A DNA stretch of 64,000 bases from contig NZ_CP011545.1 of NCBI RefSeq assembly GCF_001021045.1, positions 930,001-994,000 on the forward strand. The letters run 5' to 3'. This DNA comes from Corynebacterium testudinoris (GTDB lineage Bacteria; Actinomycetota; Actinomycetes; Mycobacteriales; Mycobacteriaceae). The notes below the pieces were generated by a model, which saw nothing but the letters and a program-made list of their open reading frames with translations, had not been told where the DNA came from and searched no databases. The stretch's first letter is position 1; every line of letters begins with the position of its first letter. The position numbers and the translations under genes are program-made. Below, one piece after another: positions 27,232 to 36,076 of this stretch.

Positions 27232-28938
27232 ATGCGATCACGTATCCGTACTCTCACCATCGCCACCCTCTCTGTCAGCGCGCTCACTTTGGCTGCCTGT
27301 GGTTCTGGCGGCGGCTCTTCAGACTCGACCAGCGGAGGTTCGGCTGGTTCGGAGGCGATTGACGCCCACAGCGTCAGCGCCTCGGGCGACTACAACATCC
27401 AGGAGCGTGACGCACTCCAAGACGGCGGCACCCTCACCTTGCCGCTGGCGGAACTCAGCCAGCAGCAGAACACCTGGCAGGCGGACGGCAACCTCTACAC
27501 CAAGAATGTGTGGAAGTGGTACAACCCGCAGGTCTCACTGTTTGATGGCGACGGCACCTGGCACGCCAATCCGGACTACCTCACCGATGTCAAGGACGAG
27601 GTCGTCGATGGCAACACTGTCCTCACCTACACCATTCACCCGGACGCTACCTTCAACGATGGCACCCCGATTGACTGGACCACCTTCGAGCACACCTGGA
27701 AATTCTCTAACGGCGAGAACGAGGAGCTCAACGTCTCTTCTACGGATGGCTATGAGCTGATCAAGTCCGTCGAGCGCGGCGAGAATGACAAGCAGGCCGT
27801 GGTTACCTTCGACGGGTCTTATGCCTGGTGGCAGGGCCTGTTCGGCTTCCTGCTGCACAACGCCGTTAACACTCCCGACCTCTACAACACCGGCTACCTC
27901 GGCCAGGTGCGCCCGGAGTGGGGAGCTGGCCCCTACAAGGTGGAGAACGTCAATTTCAACACGGGCGAGATCAGCTTTGTCCAGAATGAAAACTGGTGGG
28001 GCGATACCGGCAAGCTGGACAAGATTGTCTACCGACAGATGGAGGATCAGGCCAGCCTCAACGCCCTCCGCGCGGGCGAGATCGACGCCTCCGGTGTGGC
28101 TACGAAGGACCGCTTGGCCACTGCGAAGGAAATGGGCGACAAGCTCGATATCCGCACCGCGTTGCTGCCGGCCAACTACCTCATGACTGTCAACAGCAAG
28201 TCGCCGATGCTGGAAGACATCAAGGTGCGCGAGGCCGTCATGACGGCCGTCGACCGCGAGCAGATTGCTGCCATCCGTTTCAATGGTCTCGACTACACCG
28301 AGGATCTCCCGGGTTCCTTCGCGCTGTTCCAGACCCAGGAGGGCTACGAGAACAACTTCGGTGAGGTCCTCAGCTTCGACGCTGATCGGGCTAAGACCCT
28401 GCTGGACGAGGCCGGCTGGACCGAGGGTGCCAATGGTATCCGCGAGAAGGATGGCCAGCCCCTGACCCTGCGCTACGTCATCACCGGTGAAAGCCCGATG
28501 GTCCAGGCCACGGCTGGCGCGATCCAGGCGATGCTCAAAAACGTCGGCGTCGATGTGCAGATCCAGGAGCGCCCGTCGTCCGAGTTCTCCCAGGTGACCA
28601 GCCAGCGAGACTTCGACATCTTCCTCATGGGCTTCCGCTCCGGTGACCCGTTCGGCGTCGCCTACTTCGGTCAGGTCTACCTGTCCGACTCGGAGCTGAA
28701 CCTGTCCGGTACCGGTACCCCGGAGCTTGACACCAAGATCCGCGAGCTGCAGCGCATCTCCGATCCCGATGAGCAGATCGCTCGCGCCAACGTGCTCGAG
28801 CAGGAGGCCATGGGCACCTTCGGCATCATGCCGTACGCCAACGGCCCGGAGATCGTCGCCGTGAAGCCGGGGCTGGCCAACTACGGAGCCATGTCCTTCG
28901 CCGAAATCCCCGTGGAGGATATCGGCTGGGAGAAGTAG
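27232..28938 (+). CDS. peptide-type ABC transporter substrate-binding lipoprotein (system 2)
   Basis: A protein of 568 residues, SBP family 5. The signal peptide ends in the lipobox LAAC (Cys about residue 23), followed by Gly/Ser-rich sequence. YTIHPDATFNDGTPIDWTTF (about residue 138) is the family signature. ATG follows GAAAGGAAG with good spacing. Here the binding protein gene is at the 3' end of its operon, the reverse of system 1. The substrate is not evident from sequence; peptides are most likely. Confidence 0.9.
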   Translation: MRSRIRTLTIATLSVSALTLAACGSGGGSSDSTSGGSAGSEAIDAHSVSASGDYNIQERDALQDGGTLTLPLAELSQQQNTWQADGNLYTKNVWKWYNPQVSLFDGDGTWHANPDYLTDVKDEVVDGNTVLTYTIHPDATFNDGTPIDWTTFEHTWKFSNGENEELNVSSTDGYELIKSVERGENDKQAVVTFDGSYAWWQGLFGFLLHNAVNTPDLYNTGYLGQVRPEWGAGPYKVENVNFNTGEISFVQNENWWGDTGKLDKIVYRQMEDQASLNALRAGEIDASGVATKDRLATAKEMGDKLDIRTALLPANYLMTVNSKSPMLEDIKVREAVMTAVDREQIAAIRFNGLDYTEDLPGSFALFQTQEGYENNFGEVLSFDADRAKTLLDEAGWTEGANGIREKDGQPLTLRYVITGESPMVQATAGAIQAMLKNVGVDVQIQERPSSEFSQVTSQRDFDIFLMGFRSGDPFGVAYFGQVYLSDSELNLSGTGTPELDTKIRELQRISDPDEQIARANVLEQEAMGTFGIMPYANGPEIVAVKPGLANYGAMSFAEIPVEDIGWEK

Positions 28939-28954
28939 TCCCACTCCAGCATGA

Positions 28955-28995
28955 GAGGCCCTGCCCATAATGGGCAGGGCCTCAGTGCTTTTCTT
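28955..28995 (+). terminator. bidirectional terminator of importer system 2 and arsC-like operon
   Basis: GAGGCCCTGCCCA and TGGGCAGGGCCTC form a perfect 13-bp stem with a 3-nt loop, followed by GCTTTTCTT. It lies between convergent genes and may serve both, since it abuts the end of the arsC-like frame. Confidence 0.85.
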
Positions 28996-29335
28996 AAAGA
29001 ATCTCGTCGAGGATCTCGGTGGGGCGGGCGATCCGCACGCCCTTCTCCGTCACCACGATGGGCCTTTCGATCAGGCGGGGATGGGCGACCATGGCAGCCA
29101 GCAACTCCCCGTCAGGGGAGTCCTGGCTCAAGCCAAGCTCGCGATACTCCGCCTCACGCACGCGGATGGCGTCGTGCGGGCTGAGCCCGGCGGCGTCGAG
29201 AAGCTCTGTGAGCTTATCGACGCTCGGCGGTGCATCCAGGTAGGAGACCACCTCCGGCTCGACGCCGCGCTCCCGCAAGTAGGCGAGAGCTTGCCTCGAC
29301 TTAGAGCAGCGAGGGTTATGGAAAATTGTCGCCAT
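28994..29335 (-). CDS. arsC: ArsC/Spx-family arsenate reductase-like protein
   Basis: A protein of 113 residues of the glutaredoxin-dependent ArsC fold. The start MATIFHNPRCSKSRQAL carries the active-site cysteine (residue 10) and arginines. LIERPIVVTEKGVRIARP (about residue 88) holds the arginines that bind the oxyanion. The second cysteine of thioredoxin-type ArsC is absent, fitting the GSH/Grx or mycoredoxin mode. No other ars genes are near, so arsenate as its substrate is not shown by context. It begins 4 bp after the next, small upstream gene ends. Confidence 0.85.
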   Translation of the reverse strand: MATIFHNPRCSKSRQALAYLRERGVEPEVVSYLDAPPSVDKLTELLDAAGLSPHDAIRVREAEYRELGLSQDSPDGELLAAMVAHPRLIERPIVVTEKGVRIARPTEILDEIL

Positions 29336-29338
29336 AAC

Positions 29339-29518
29339 CTAGTAGTTCGCCGGCGGATCGCTGGCCGGGAAGGACTCCTGGCCCCATTCCTCCGGCAACT
29401 CATCGCGCAGCTCTTCGGAAGATTTGCCGATGTTCTCGGGGTGATTGTGCGTGAAAGGCTTGTCTTCGGGGAACTCCCAAAGCAGTTTCTTCTCATCGCT
29501 GTTGTTGTGATCAGTCAT
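29339..29518 (-). CDS. small acidic protein with FPASDPP motif
   Basis: A 59-residue protein, starting MTDHNNSDEKKLLWEFPEDK and ending ESFPASDPPANY. The Shine-Dalgarno AAAGGAG is placed 6 nt before the ATG, which supports a real gene. It is acidic and probably largely disordered. A C-terminal FPASDPP motif occurs, from memory, in small uncharacterised proteins of many bacteria. It is upstream of and likely co-transcribed with the arsC-like gene (3 bp between). Function unknown. Confidence 0.75.
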   Translation of the reverse strand: MTDHNNSDEKKLLWEFPEDKPFTHNHPENIGKSSEELRDELPEEWGQESFPASDPPANY

Positions 29519-29586
29519 GACAGCTCCTTTCGAGGGGGATATATACCTTAAAATCTACCCTGCGAAAGTGTTTGGCGTCACAACGT

Positions 29587-30126
29587 TTAAGCTTCTGCGG
29601 GGGCGAGGTTCACCGAATCTGCCCACGTGAGCTCAATGCCCAAGGTGCGCAGCCACTCCATGGCATCATCCTGGTGGCGAGTAATGCCCTCGACGGCCGT
29701 CAGGGTTGTGTCGATGGCGCGCTCAGCGTCCTCGGCCGTGATGAGGCCAGCAGAGGTGGCAGCGGCGAGCTCATCGATATCTTGGACATCAATCGGCTCA
29801 CCCGTGACGGAAATGAGATCAACATACAGGTCGCGGGTAGACCACACAGCCCCGTCGACGTCGATATCAGCGACATCAAAGTAGAAATCCTGGCGCTGCT
29901 CAACGCCCTCGCGGAAGTGGAAGATATTAGCGCGCAGGCCAAGCTTAGGCAGCAGCCACGATTCCAAGTAGCCAAACTTCGGGTGGTTAGCGCCGCGGGC
30001 CATGTACAGGCCAAAATCGGTGACCTGGAACGTATCAACCGCACGCTGGTGACCCTTCGGATCGATGTTCACTCGATCGGAGGTATGAAACGTCTCCTGC
30101 TTGACGGGGTGAAGATCAGTGGTCAC
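29587..30126 (-). CDS. DUF402 family protein
   Basis: A protein of 179 residues. The segment with GVEQRQDFYFDVADIDVDG and VWSTRDLYVDLISVTGEPIDVQDIDEL (given here in parts: WSTRDLYVDLI, DVQDIDEL) is the typical DUF402 core, a beta-barrel family that includes nucleotide phosphatases and FAU-1-like proteins; acidic residues in this core bind metal. The GTG start is 6 nt beyond the stop of the secreted protein gene, suggesting an operon. The substrate is unknown. Confidence 0.8.
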   Translation of the reverse strand: MTTDLHPVKQETFHTSDRVNIDPKGHQRAVDTFQVTDFGLYMARGANHPKFGYLESWLLPKLGLRANIFHFREGVEQRQDFYFDVADIDVDGAVWSTRDLYVDLISVTGEPIDVQDIDELAAATSAGLITAEDAERAIDTTLTAVEGITRHQDDAMEWLRTLGIELTWADSVNLAPAEA

Positions 30127-30132
30127 GTCTAA

Positions 30133-30858
30133 TTACCTCGCATCGATGATCGCGGCCGTGGGGATGAAGCTGCAAGAGTTGGACTCGGTGTGCACATTTC
30201 CGGACACGACGGCGACAACCGTGCCCGCGCCCGTATCAGCAGTGCCGGAGACGGTAGCCGGGCCCTCGGGGTTGATGCCGTTGTTCTCCAGGGAAGTGAT
30301 GCCGTGGCGCAGATTCGTGAGATTGAACCAGTGCACGAACAACTCGCCCTGATGGGAGGCGGCGGGGGAGGTGCCCAACGCGGTGAAAAGGAAGGCCGTT
30401 TGCCCTTCGGCTGCTCCGGGCGCCGGAATGGTGGTGGGGCCGGGAACGGCGATGGCCGATCCGACGGCGTCCAAGCTGCCATCGATGCACTTGCCCGACA
30501 CGGTGGGCCAGATGAACTGGGTGAACCCTGGGCCCCCGACGGGGAGCGGAACTCCGCCTTCCGTACCGCCATCAGCTCCCGAGTAGAAGGCGAGGGCGGA
30601 AAGGACGGCGTTGGAGATCTCCTTGGGCAACCACGGGTGGTTAGCGAAATCACGGACCTGCTGGGCAACCTGCGGCGTCGGGCGGCCCAGCTCGTCGAGT
30701 GGGCCTTGCGGCAGCGACGACGCCGAAGCGACCGACGGCACCAGTACGCCGGTGAGGGCGATCGCTGATGCTGCGGTGGTGGCGACGATCGCCGAGAGGC
30801 GGCCGGCGCGCTTTGCCGAGCGGATGGGTGATCCCACAGAGGACCTTTCCGAAGTCAC
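30133..30858 (-). CDS. secreted protein of unknown function
   Basis: A protein of 241 residues with a positively charged N-terminus and a Sec-type signal: a hydrophobic stretch IVATTAASAIALTGVLV followed by PSVASA-SS as cleavage site (about residue 48). The mature part contains two cysteines (in GKCIDG and NSCSFIP) that may form a disulfide. It resembles, from memory, secreted proteins shared by Corynebacteriales, but I cannot name a function. I chose the GTG at 30858, 7 nt after a TACTGT hexamer; a longer frame starts at 30888. Confidence 0.75.
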   Translation of the reverse strand: MTSERSSVGSPIRSAKRAGRLSAIVATTAASAIALTGVLVPSVASASSLPQGPLDELGRPTPQVAQQVRDFANHPWLPKEISNAVLSALAFYSGADGGTEGGVPLPVGGPGFTQFIWPTVSGKCIDGSLDAVGSAIAVPGPTTIPAPGAAEGQTAFLFTALGTSPAASHQGELFVHWFNLTNLRHGITSLENNGINPEGPATVSGTADTGAGTVVAVVSGNVHTESNSCSFIPTAAIIDAR

Positions 30859-30865
30859 ATCTTTA

Positions 30866-30871
30866 ACAGTA
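30866..30871 (-). promoter_or_regulatory. -10 box of the secreted protein gene
   Basis: TACTGT on the minus strand, 7 nt before the GTG at 30858, suggests a leaderless mRNA and decides this start. Confidence 0.5.
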
Positions 30872-30996
30872 GTTTCATTGCACAACAATATTCACTTGTT
30901 TCCCACAGTCAAGCCATTTCGCTTAACTATTTAGTTCTGTCGTGCTTCGAGACCATTTCGTTACACTTGCGTGTCCCCCGACTCTAAAGATCTGAC

Positions 30997-31067
30997 GGGC
31001 CAAGGGCAAAGGCCCAAGAGACCGCTGAGGTGACCGGCGAGATGACTTGGTCACACTCCCAGGTCTC
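30997..31067 (+). other. stem-loop cluster upstream of typA
   Basis: Three nested or adjacent inverted repeats are seen: GGGCC/GGCCC (30997-31001 and 31011-31015); GAGACC/GGTCTC (31018-31023 and 31062-31067); and inside it GTGACC/GGTCAC (31030-31035 and 31049-31054). If transcription starts at the TACACT box near 30962, these would form a structured leader for typA. There is no T-run, so it is not a plain terminator. Confidence 0.5.
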
Positions 31068-31165
31068 CGATAGTGCAGCTATGGCCAATCGCGAGTAGTC
31101 TTATGGGCTGTTCACCTTCGCGGCCTCGACGGGCCCGATCAACATCCGCTAGGAGCAGCCCACTC

Positions 31166-33076
31166 GTGTCCCACCCTGAGTTCCGTAACGTCGCCATCGT
31201 CGCGCACGTTGACCACGGCAAGACCACCCTCGTTAACGCCATGCTGGAGCAGTCCGGCGTTTTCGGCGATCACGGCGAAGTCACCGACCGCGTCATGGAC
31301 TCCGGAGATCTGGAACGCGAAAAGGGCATCACCATCCTGGCCAAGAACACGGCCATCCGCCGCAAGGGCCAGGGCAAGGACGGCAATGACCTCATCATTA
31401 ACGTCATTGACACCCCGGGCCACGCCGACTTCGGTGGCGAGGTCGAGCGCGCGCTGTCCATGGTCGACGGCGTCGTTCTTCTTGTTGATGCCTCTGAGGG
31501 CCCGCTCCCGCAGACCCGCTTCGTGCTGGGCAAGGCGCTGGCCGCCAAGATGCCCGTCATCATCCTCGTGAATAAGACCGACCGCCCCGATGCCCGCATC
31601 GAAGAAGTGGTCAGCGATTCCCAGGACCTCCTGCTCGAGCTGGCCGCCAACCTCGAGGACCCGGAAGCCGCTCAGGCCGCCGAGTCCCTCCTCGATCTGC
31701 CAGTGCTGTACGCCTCCGGCCGTGAGGGCAAGGCCTCCACCGAGAACCCCGGTGACGGCAACGCCCCCGAGGCCGACAACCTCCAGGCCCTCTTCGACGT
31801 TATCTACGAGGTCCTCCCGGAGCCCTCCGCTGAGCTTGACGCCCCGCTGCAGGCTCACGTCACCAACCTTGACTCTTCGTCCTTCCTGGGCCGCATCGGC
31901 CTCGTGCGTATCCACGCCGGCAAGCTCCACAAGGGCCAGCAGGTCTCCTGGATCCACTACGACGACGAGGGCAACGAGCACTTCAAGACCGTCAAGATCG
32001 CGGAGCTGCTGCGCACCGTCGGCGTGTCCCGCCAGCCCACCGATGAGGTCATCGCTGGTGACATCGCGGCCATCTCCGGCATTGATGAGATCATGATCGG
32101 TGACACCCTCGCCGATCCCGAGAACCCGGTTGCCCTCCCGCGCATCACCGTGGATGAGCCGGCCATTTCCATGACCATCGGCGTCAACACCTCCCCGCTG
32201 GCCGGACGAGGTGGTGGCGACAAGCTCACCGCCCGAGTCCTCAAGTCCCGCCTGGACAACGAGCTCATCGGTAACGTGTCCCTGCGCGTCCTGCCGACCG
32301 AGCGCCCCGACACCTGGGAAGTTCAGGGTCGCGGCGAAATGGCTCTGTCCATCCTCGTGGAAACGATGCGCCGCGAAGGCTTCGAGCTGACCGTGGGCAA
32401 GCCGCAGGTGGTTACCCAGATCATCGACGGCTCGGTCCACGAGCCCTTCGAGCACATGGTGATCGATGTCCCCGGTGAGCACCAGGGCGCTGTCACCCAG
32501 CTCATGGCTGCCCGCAAGGGCCAGATGACGAGCATGGACACCGGCGCCGGCGAGTGGGTGCGCATGGAGTTCGACGTTCCGGCCCGTGGCCTCATCGGTT
32601 TCCGCACCACGTTCATGACCGAGACCCGTGGCACCGGCATCGCCAACAGCTACGCCATTGAGATGCGCCCGTGGGCCGGCGAGATCAAGGGCCGTAACTC
32701 AGGCTCCCTCGTCGCCGACCGCTCCGGCCAGATCACCACCTACGCCCTGCAGAACCTCGCTGACCGCGGCTCCTTCTTCGTGGAGCCGGGCACCGAGGCA
32801 TACGAAGGCATGGTCGTCGGCGCGAACAACCGTGATGAGGACATGGACGTCAACATCACCAAGGAAAAGAAGCTCACCAACATGCGTGCAGCGTCCGCCG
32901 ACACCACCGTCACCCTGGCCAAGGCACACACCCTTTCCCTCGATGAGGCAATGGAGTTCTGTGGCCAAGACGAGTGCGTCGAGGTCACCCCGGACATCCT
33001 TCGCGTGCGCAAGCTCAACCTCAATGCCACGGAGCGGGCCCGCGCTCGTTCCCGCGAGAAGCAGCTGAACAAGTAA
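31166..33076 (+). CDS. typA: ribosome-associated translational GTPase TypA/BipA
   Basis: A protein of 636 residues. G motifs: AHVDHGKTT (about residue 13), DTPGHADFGGEVER (about residue 78) and NKTDRPDAR (about residue 133). The EF-G-like domains and the BipA-specific C-terminal region follow, including GRGEMALSILVETMRREGFE. I chose GTG at 31166 because AGGAG lies 9 nt upstream and the protein then starts at the usual SHPEFRNVAIVAHVDHG; the longer frame from 31073 has no family support. BipA acts on ribosome assembly and stress or cold adaptation. Confidence 0.95.
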   Translation: MSHPEFRNVAIVAHVDHGKTTLVNAMLEQSGVFGDHGEVTDRVMDSGDLEREKGITILAKNTAIRRKGQGKDGNDLIINVIDTPGHADFGGEVERALSMVDGVVLLVDASEGPLPQTRFVLGKALAAKMPVIILVNKTDRPDARIEEVVSDSQDLLLELAANLEDPEAAQAAESLLDLPVLYASGREGKASTENPGDGNAPEADNLQALFDVIYEVLPEPSAELDAPLQAHVTNLDSSSFLGRIGLVRIHAGKLHKGQQVSWIHYDDEGNEHFKTVKIAELLRTVGVSRQPTDEVIAGDIAAISGIDEIMIGDTLADPENPVALPRITVDEPAISMTIGVNTSPLAGRGGGDKLTARVLKSRLDNELIGNVSLRVLPTERPDTWEVQGRGEMALSILVETMRREGFELTVGKPQVVTQIIDGSVHEPFEHMVIDVPGEHQGAVTQLMAARKGQMTSMDTGAGEWVRMEFDVPARGLIGFRTTFMTETRGTGIANSYAIEMRPWAGEIKGRNSGSLVADRSGQITTYALQNLADRGSFFVEPGTEAYEGMVVGANNRDEDMDVNITKEKKLTNMRAASADTTVTLAKAHTLSLDEAMEFCGQDECVEVTPDILRVRKLNLNATERARARSREKQLNK

Positions 33077-33091
33077 CTCAGTGACATCGGC

Positions 33092-33134
33092 AGCCGCGCT
33101 GGTGGCGGAAAATTTATCCGCCCGGCGCGGCTTT
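33092..33134 (+). terminator. terminator of typA
   Basis: AGCCGCGC (33092-33099) pairs with GCGCGGCT (33125-33132), with an inner stem GGCGGA/TCCGCC, followed by TTTG. It lies 15 bp after the typA stop. Confidence 0.75.
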
Positions 33135-33191
33135 GTCGTATCGCCAGGCGTTTCCGTCGTTGTGGGGAAGTAGTGGTGTAGAAAGGTTCCC

Positions 33192-34199
33192 ATGGTCGGC
33201 GACACACACATGATTGAGGCAGCGACCGCATGGCTCTCCGAGGATGTTCGCAGGTGGGCCGCCGGGCAGTCTGGTCCCGTGAACGATTGGCTGGCCGAGG
33301 AACTCAGCAGGATAGACAACCTGGAGTTTGCTACCCAGTTGGATAACGCCGTGCCGCTCGATGTCCCGTCCGTGCTGCTGTGGGCAAACCGGGTCGTTCC
33401 GCTCAGCGATGGGCACTGGGCGCTAGCTGGCGCGCGTTTCCGTAACCGCGATCTCGACCGCGCCTTCGTCGACATTATTGCCACCACGGTTCCACCATCC
33501 CCAGCCGGAGTCCAGGCATTGATCGACCCGTCAAGTGGCCCGTTGACATTCTTCCGAGATTTTTCCCCTCGGTGCCTCCGTGTCTACGTCGCTGATCCGC
33601 ACGGTTTCGCGGAGGAGGTGAATAGTTCCTCGAACGCGGTCTGGGCGTCGGTCTCGGCGTCGGTGGACATGTATATCGTGGCGGCCCCCGTCGATGAGCA
33701 GCGGGCCAGGCCACGCGTTCAGTCCTATGGGGACGTGGAACTTATCGAGGTCTCCCCAGCTGTGGCGGCGACGCGCGTAGCGGACATCTATGACGCTATT
33801 CAAGCGTCACACCCAGAGCTGAGTTGGTGGGCGAGTCCCTCCGATGAGCAGTCGCTGCAGGATGCGCAGGACGATGGACTGTTGTTCAGCGTCCGATGGA
33901 AGGGGGAGGACGTGGGCATTGTCGCCGCGCGCGCCGAGAACTCCTATGGGCTGACCGGATGGGTGGTGGAGGAGAAGTGCATTGACCCGATGTTCCAGGG
34001 CCATGCGTTGTCCGCTGCCGCGATGCAGCGGCTGGTGGACAAGCTTCCCGATATCCATGAAGGCGGACGGCCGACCCTGTGGGGGCACATCAACCAGGCG
34101 AATATCCCCTCCTTGCGCACCGCAGAACTCACCGGCAGGCGGGTCGTTGGCGGGCACGTGTGGGTGACGCCGAGGGGATATCCGGGTATGACGAACTAG
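33192..34199 (+). CDS. GNAT-family N-acetyltransferase
   Basis: A protein of 335 residues. The C-terminal part (about residues 195-330) looks like a GNAT domain: IYDAIQASHPELSWWA, then a strand pair and EEKCIDPMFQGHALSAAAMQRLVDKL, in which QGHALS takes the place of the Q/RxxGxG/A acetyl-CoA loop. The first 190 residues are not recognised. GAAAGG upstream supports the ATG at 33192. The substrate cannot be inferred. It is convergent with the Excalibur protein gene. Confidence 0.75.
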   Translation: MVGDTHMIEAATAWLSEDVRRWAAGQSGPVNDWLAEELSRIDNLEFATQLDNAVPLDVPSVLLWANRVVPLSDGHWALAGARFRNRDLDRAFVDIIATTVPPSPAGVQALIDPSSGPLTFFRDFSPRCLRVYVADPHGFAEEVNSSSNAVWASVSASVDMYIVAAPVDEQRARPRVQSYGDVELIEVSPAVAATRVADIYDAIQASHPELSWWASPSDEQSLQDAQDDGLLFSVRWKGEDVGIVAARAENSYGLTGWVVEEKCIDPMFQGHALSAAAMQRLVDKLPDIHEGGRPTLWGHINQANIPSLRTAELTGRRVVGGHVWVTPRGYPGMTN

Positions 34200-34215
34200 T
34201 CGCCGCTGGAGCTGC

Positions 34216-34632
34216 CTACTCGCAACCGACGCCGTCGCCGTCGCGGTCCAGGTGAGTACCGTACCCGGGGCTACCCGCGTACACCGGAGCGGCACCGGCA
34301 GCTCGGGCGGCGGAGCAATTCTTGTAGTAGGCGGCTGCGGGGGCCGGGGCAGGCGCGGGAGCAACGGCCCGGGCCGGCTCGGGGATGGAGGCGAAGCCCT
34401 GCGGGACGGTATTCACCTGCGCTTCCACGGGGGCGACCACGGGCTCGGGCTCTGGTTCGGGCGCAGCTTCCGGTTCCGGTTCTTCCACCACGGACTCAGT
34501 GACCGTAACTTTCTGGGTGGACACCTTGACCGAGGTGACCGTCTCGGTGACGGGCGTGGCTTCTCCGCCGCCGCAGGCAGCGAGGACGAGCGTGGCGGAC
34601 AGAGCGAGGGGGAGGATAAGCAGGCGGCGCAT
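34216..34632 (-). CDS. lipoprotein with C-terminal Excalibur calcium-binding domain
   Basis: A protein of 138 residues. The N-terminus MRRLLILPLALSATLVLAACGGG gives a lipobox LAAC (Cys residue 20; written here in parts). A Thr/Val segment and a long Pro/Glu/Ala linker (about residues 48-100) follow. The C-terminal Excalibur domain, with NCSAARAAGAAPVYAG and DRDGDGVGCE, would bind calcium. It is likely anchored to the membrane, with the domain reaching into the cell wall. The ATG follows AAAGGA; a longer frame upstream lacks a signal peptide. Confidence 0.88.
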   Translation of the reverse strand: MRRLLILPLALSATLVLAACGGGEATPVTETVTSVKVSTQKVTVTESVVEEPEPEAAPEPEPEPVVAPVEAQVNTVPQGFASIPEPARAVAPAPAPAPAAAYYKNCSAARAAGAAPVYAGSPGYGTHLDRDGDGVGCE

Positions 34633-34883
34633 TGTTTTCCTTTGGTGAGTATTCAGCAGACCGGAGAATTCTCGCACTTTACCCAGGCGGCTCGCAGCTA
34701 AATCCCACGCGATGCTTACCCCCGAAACCCCCGTGAGTTTCGTGTCGCCACAGGTGGCTGCGCAGAGCAGTGATTCCGCCCACGTGTCCACTCGCTTTCT
34801 CGGCGGGACTAATGGCCTCAGCAGGGCAATCGCTCCGCTGCCGTCTCCGCGCGACGAGGTCTTTTGTGCGCCGGTGTGGAAGC

Positions 34884-36068
34884 ATGGGCCGCATGAACGA
34901 AGGGTATAGGCGTGTCGCCGGCGTCGGCATTTTGTTTGCCACCAACGGAGCGGTGTTTTCCTCCGTCTTGCCGTGGTATCCCACCATCAAGGCGCAGTGG
35001 GGCCTGAGCGATCTGGCATTCGGTCTGCTCGTTGCGGCCGTCGCCGTCGGTTCCCTCGGTTCGACCGTGCTGCCCTCCTGGGCCGTCAACCGGTTCGGGC
35101 CCCGCAAGGTGGTCTTGTACGGTACGGCCATCCTGGCGTTGCTCGTCGCGACAATCGGCTGGATACCCTCGGCGTGGCCGTTGGCGGTCGTTTTCGCCTG
35201 CTTTGGTCTCATGGATGCGGTCGTGGACGTCTCGCAAAACGTCGCGGGCGTCCGAGTCCAGGATCGGCTGGGAAAATCCATCATCTCTTCACTCCATGCG
35301 TTTTGGTCCCTGGGTGCGGTGGCCGGTGGTGCGGCGGGTACCGCCGCGGCCGTCGCCGGGCTGGACATTCGGGTCCACCTGGGGATTGTCGCGGGCGTCG
35401 TCATGCTCTTTGCCCTGGTGGGTACGTGGCTGACCGGCCCGGTGCCGGCGTCGAGGAAGGAAGACGACGGGAGTGCCGGCGGCGTCGATAAGCGAGTATG
35501 GACCTCGGCCATGGTGGTGCTCCCCATCGCGCTCGTGGCATTGTCGGGCACGATGATCGAGGACCTGGCCAACAACTGGTCCGGCCTCGCCTCCGTGGAA
35601 CTCGCCGGCGGCACACTGGAGGCGGCCGGTCTGGCATTCACCGTCATGCTGGCGGCGCAGTGCATCGGGCGGTTCACCGGCGATATGCTCATCAACCGCT
35701 TCGGCACCGTCGCCGTCGCGCGCAACGGCGGCGTGCTCATCGGCATCGGCGGCGTCCTCGTTGTGCTGGCCACCGGACCGGTGTTGCTCTTCGTGGGCTT
35801 GGCGTTCGCCGGCTTCGGCTGCGCCACCCTCGTGCCCAGCGCTTTCGCTGCGGCAGCCCGCCTGCCCGGCCTGTCCGAAGGTGCGGGCGTGACCGCCGTG
35901 AGCTGGCTTATGCGCCTGGGCTTTTTGGGCACCAGCCCCCTCATCGGTGCGATCTCGACGGGCCTGAGCCTGCGGTGGGCATTCGGCCTGCTCATCATCA
36001 TCGGCGCGGTCGTCGCATTCCTCGCCCCGGCGCTGCGAACTGGGGCCGCGCCTGCCGCCAAGGCATAA
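34884..36068 (+). CDS. MFS transporter
   Basis: A membrane protein of 394 residues with about twelve helices, for example near GILFATNGAVFSSVLPWYP (start), GLSDLAFGLLVAAVAVGSLGS and the C-terminal LRWAFGLLIIIGAVVAFLA. NRFGPRKVVLYGTAI (about residue 64) is the loop 2-3 motif of the superfamily. It resembles the sugar/fosmidomycin-type MFS branch, but the substrate is unclear. The start is uncertain between ATG 34884 and 34893. It is followed 8 bp later by lpqW. Confidence 0.85.
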   Translation: MGRMNEGYRRVAGVGILFATNGAVFSSVLPWYPTIKAQWGLSDLAFGLLVAAVAVGSLGSTVLPSWAVNRFGPRKVVLYGTAILALLVATIGWIPSAWPLAVVFACFGLMDAVVDVSQNVAGVRVQDRLGKSIISSLHAFWSLGAVAGGAAGTAAAVAGLDIRVHLGIVAGVVMLFALVGTWLTGPVPASRKEDDGSAGGVDKRVWTSAMVVLPIALVALSGTMIEDLANNWSGLASVELAGGTLEAAGLAFTVMLAAQCIGRFTGDMLINRFGTVAVARNGGVLIGIGGVLVVLATGPVLLFVGLAFAGFGCATLVPSAFAAAARLPGLSEGAGVTAVSWLMRLGFLGTSPLIGAISTGLSLRWAFGLLIIIGAVVAFLAPALRTGAAPAAKA

Positions 36069-36069
36069 T
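36064..36069 (+). promoter_or_regulatory. -10 box of lpqW
   Basis: CATAAT, overlapping the MFS stop codon, lies 7 nt before the GTG of lpqW; a leaderless start independent of the MFS gene is likely. Confidence 0.45.
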
Positions 36070-36076
36070 TGGCAGG

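Larger units (their letters stand above)
30859..31165. other. intergenic region upstream of typA with nested stem-loops
   Basis: About 307 bp between the divergent secreted protein gene and typA. It contains the secreted gene's -10 box, plus-strand -10-like sequences TACACT (30962-30967) and TAGTCT (31096-31101), and the inverted repeats listed separately. No gene is seen. Confidence 0.55.

Noticed and set aside
31139..32482. 447-codon open frame opposite typA
   Set aside because: It is an antisense shadow of a highly expressed gene; no domain recognised.
35498..36076. Long N-terminal extension of lpqW
   Set aside because: It overlaps the MFS gene in another frame; the lipoprotein signal peptide starts at GTG 36077, 7 nt after a -10 box.
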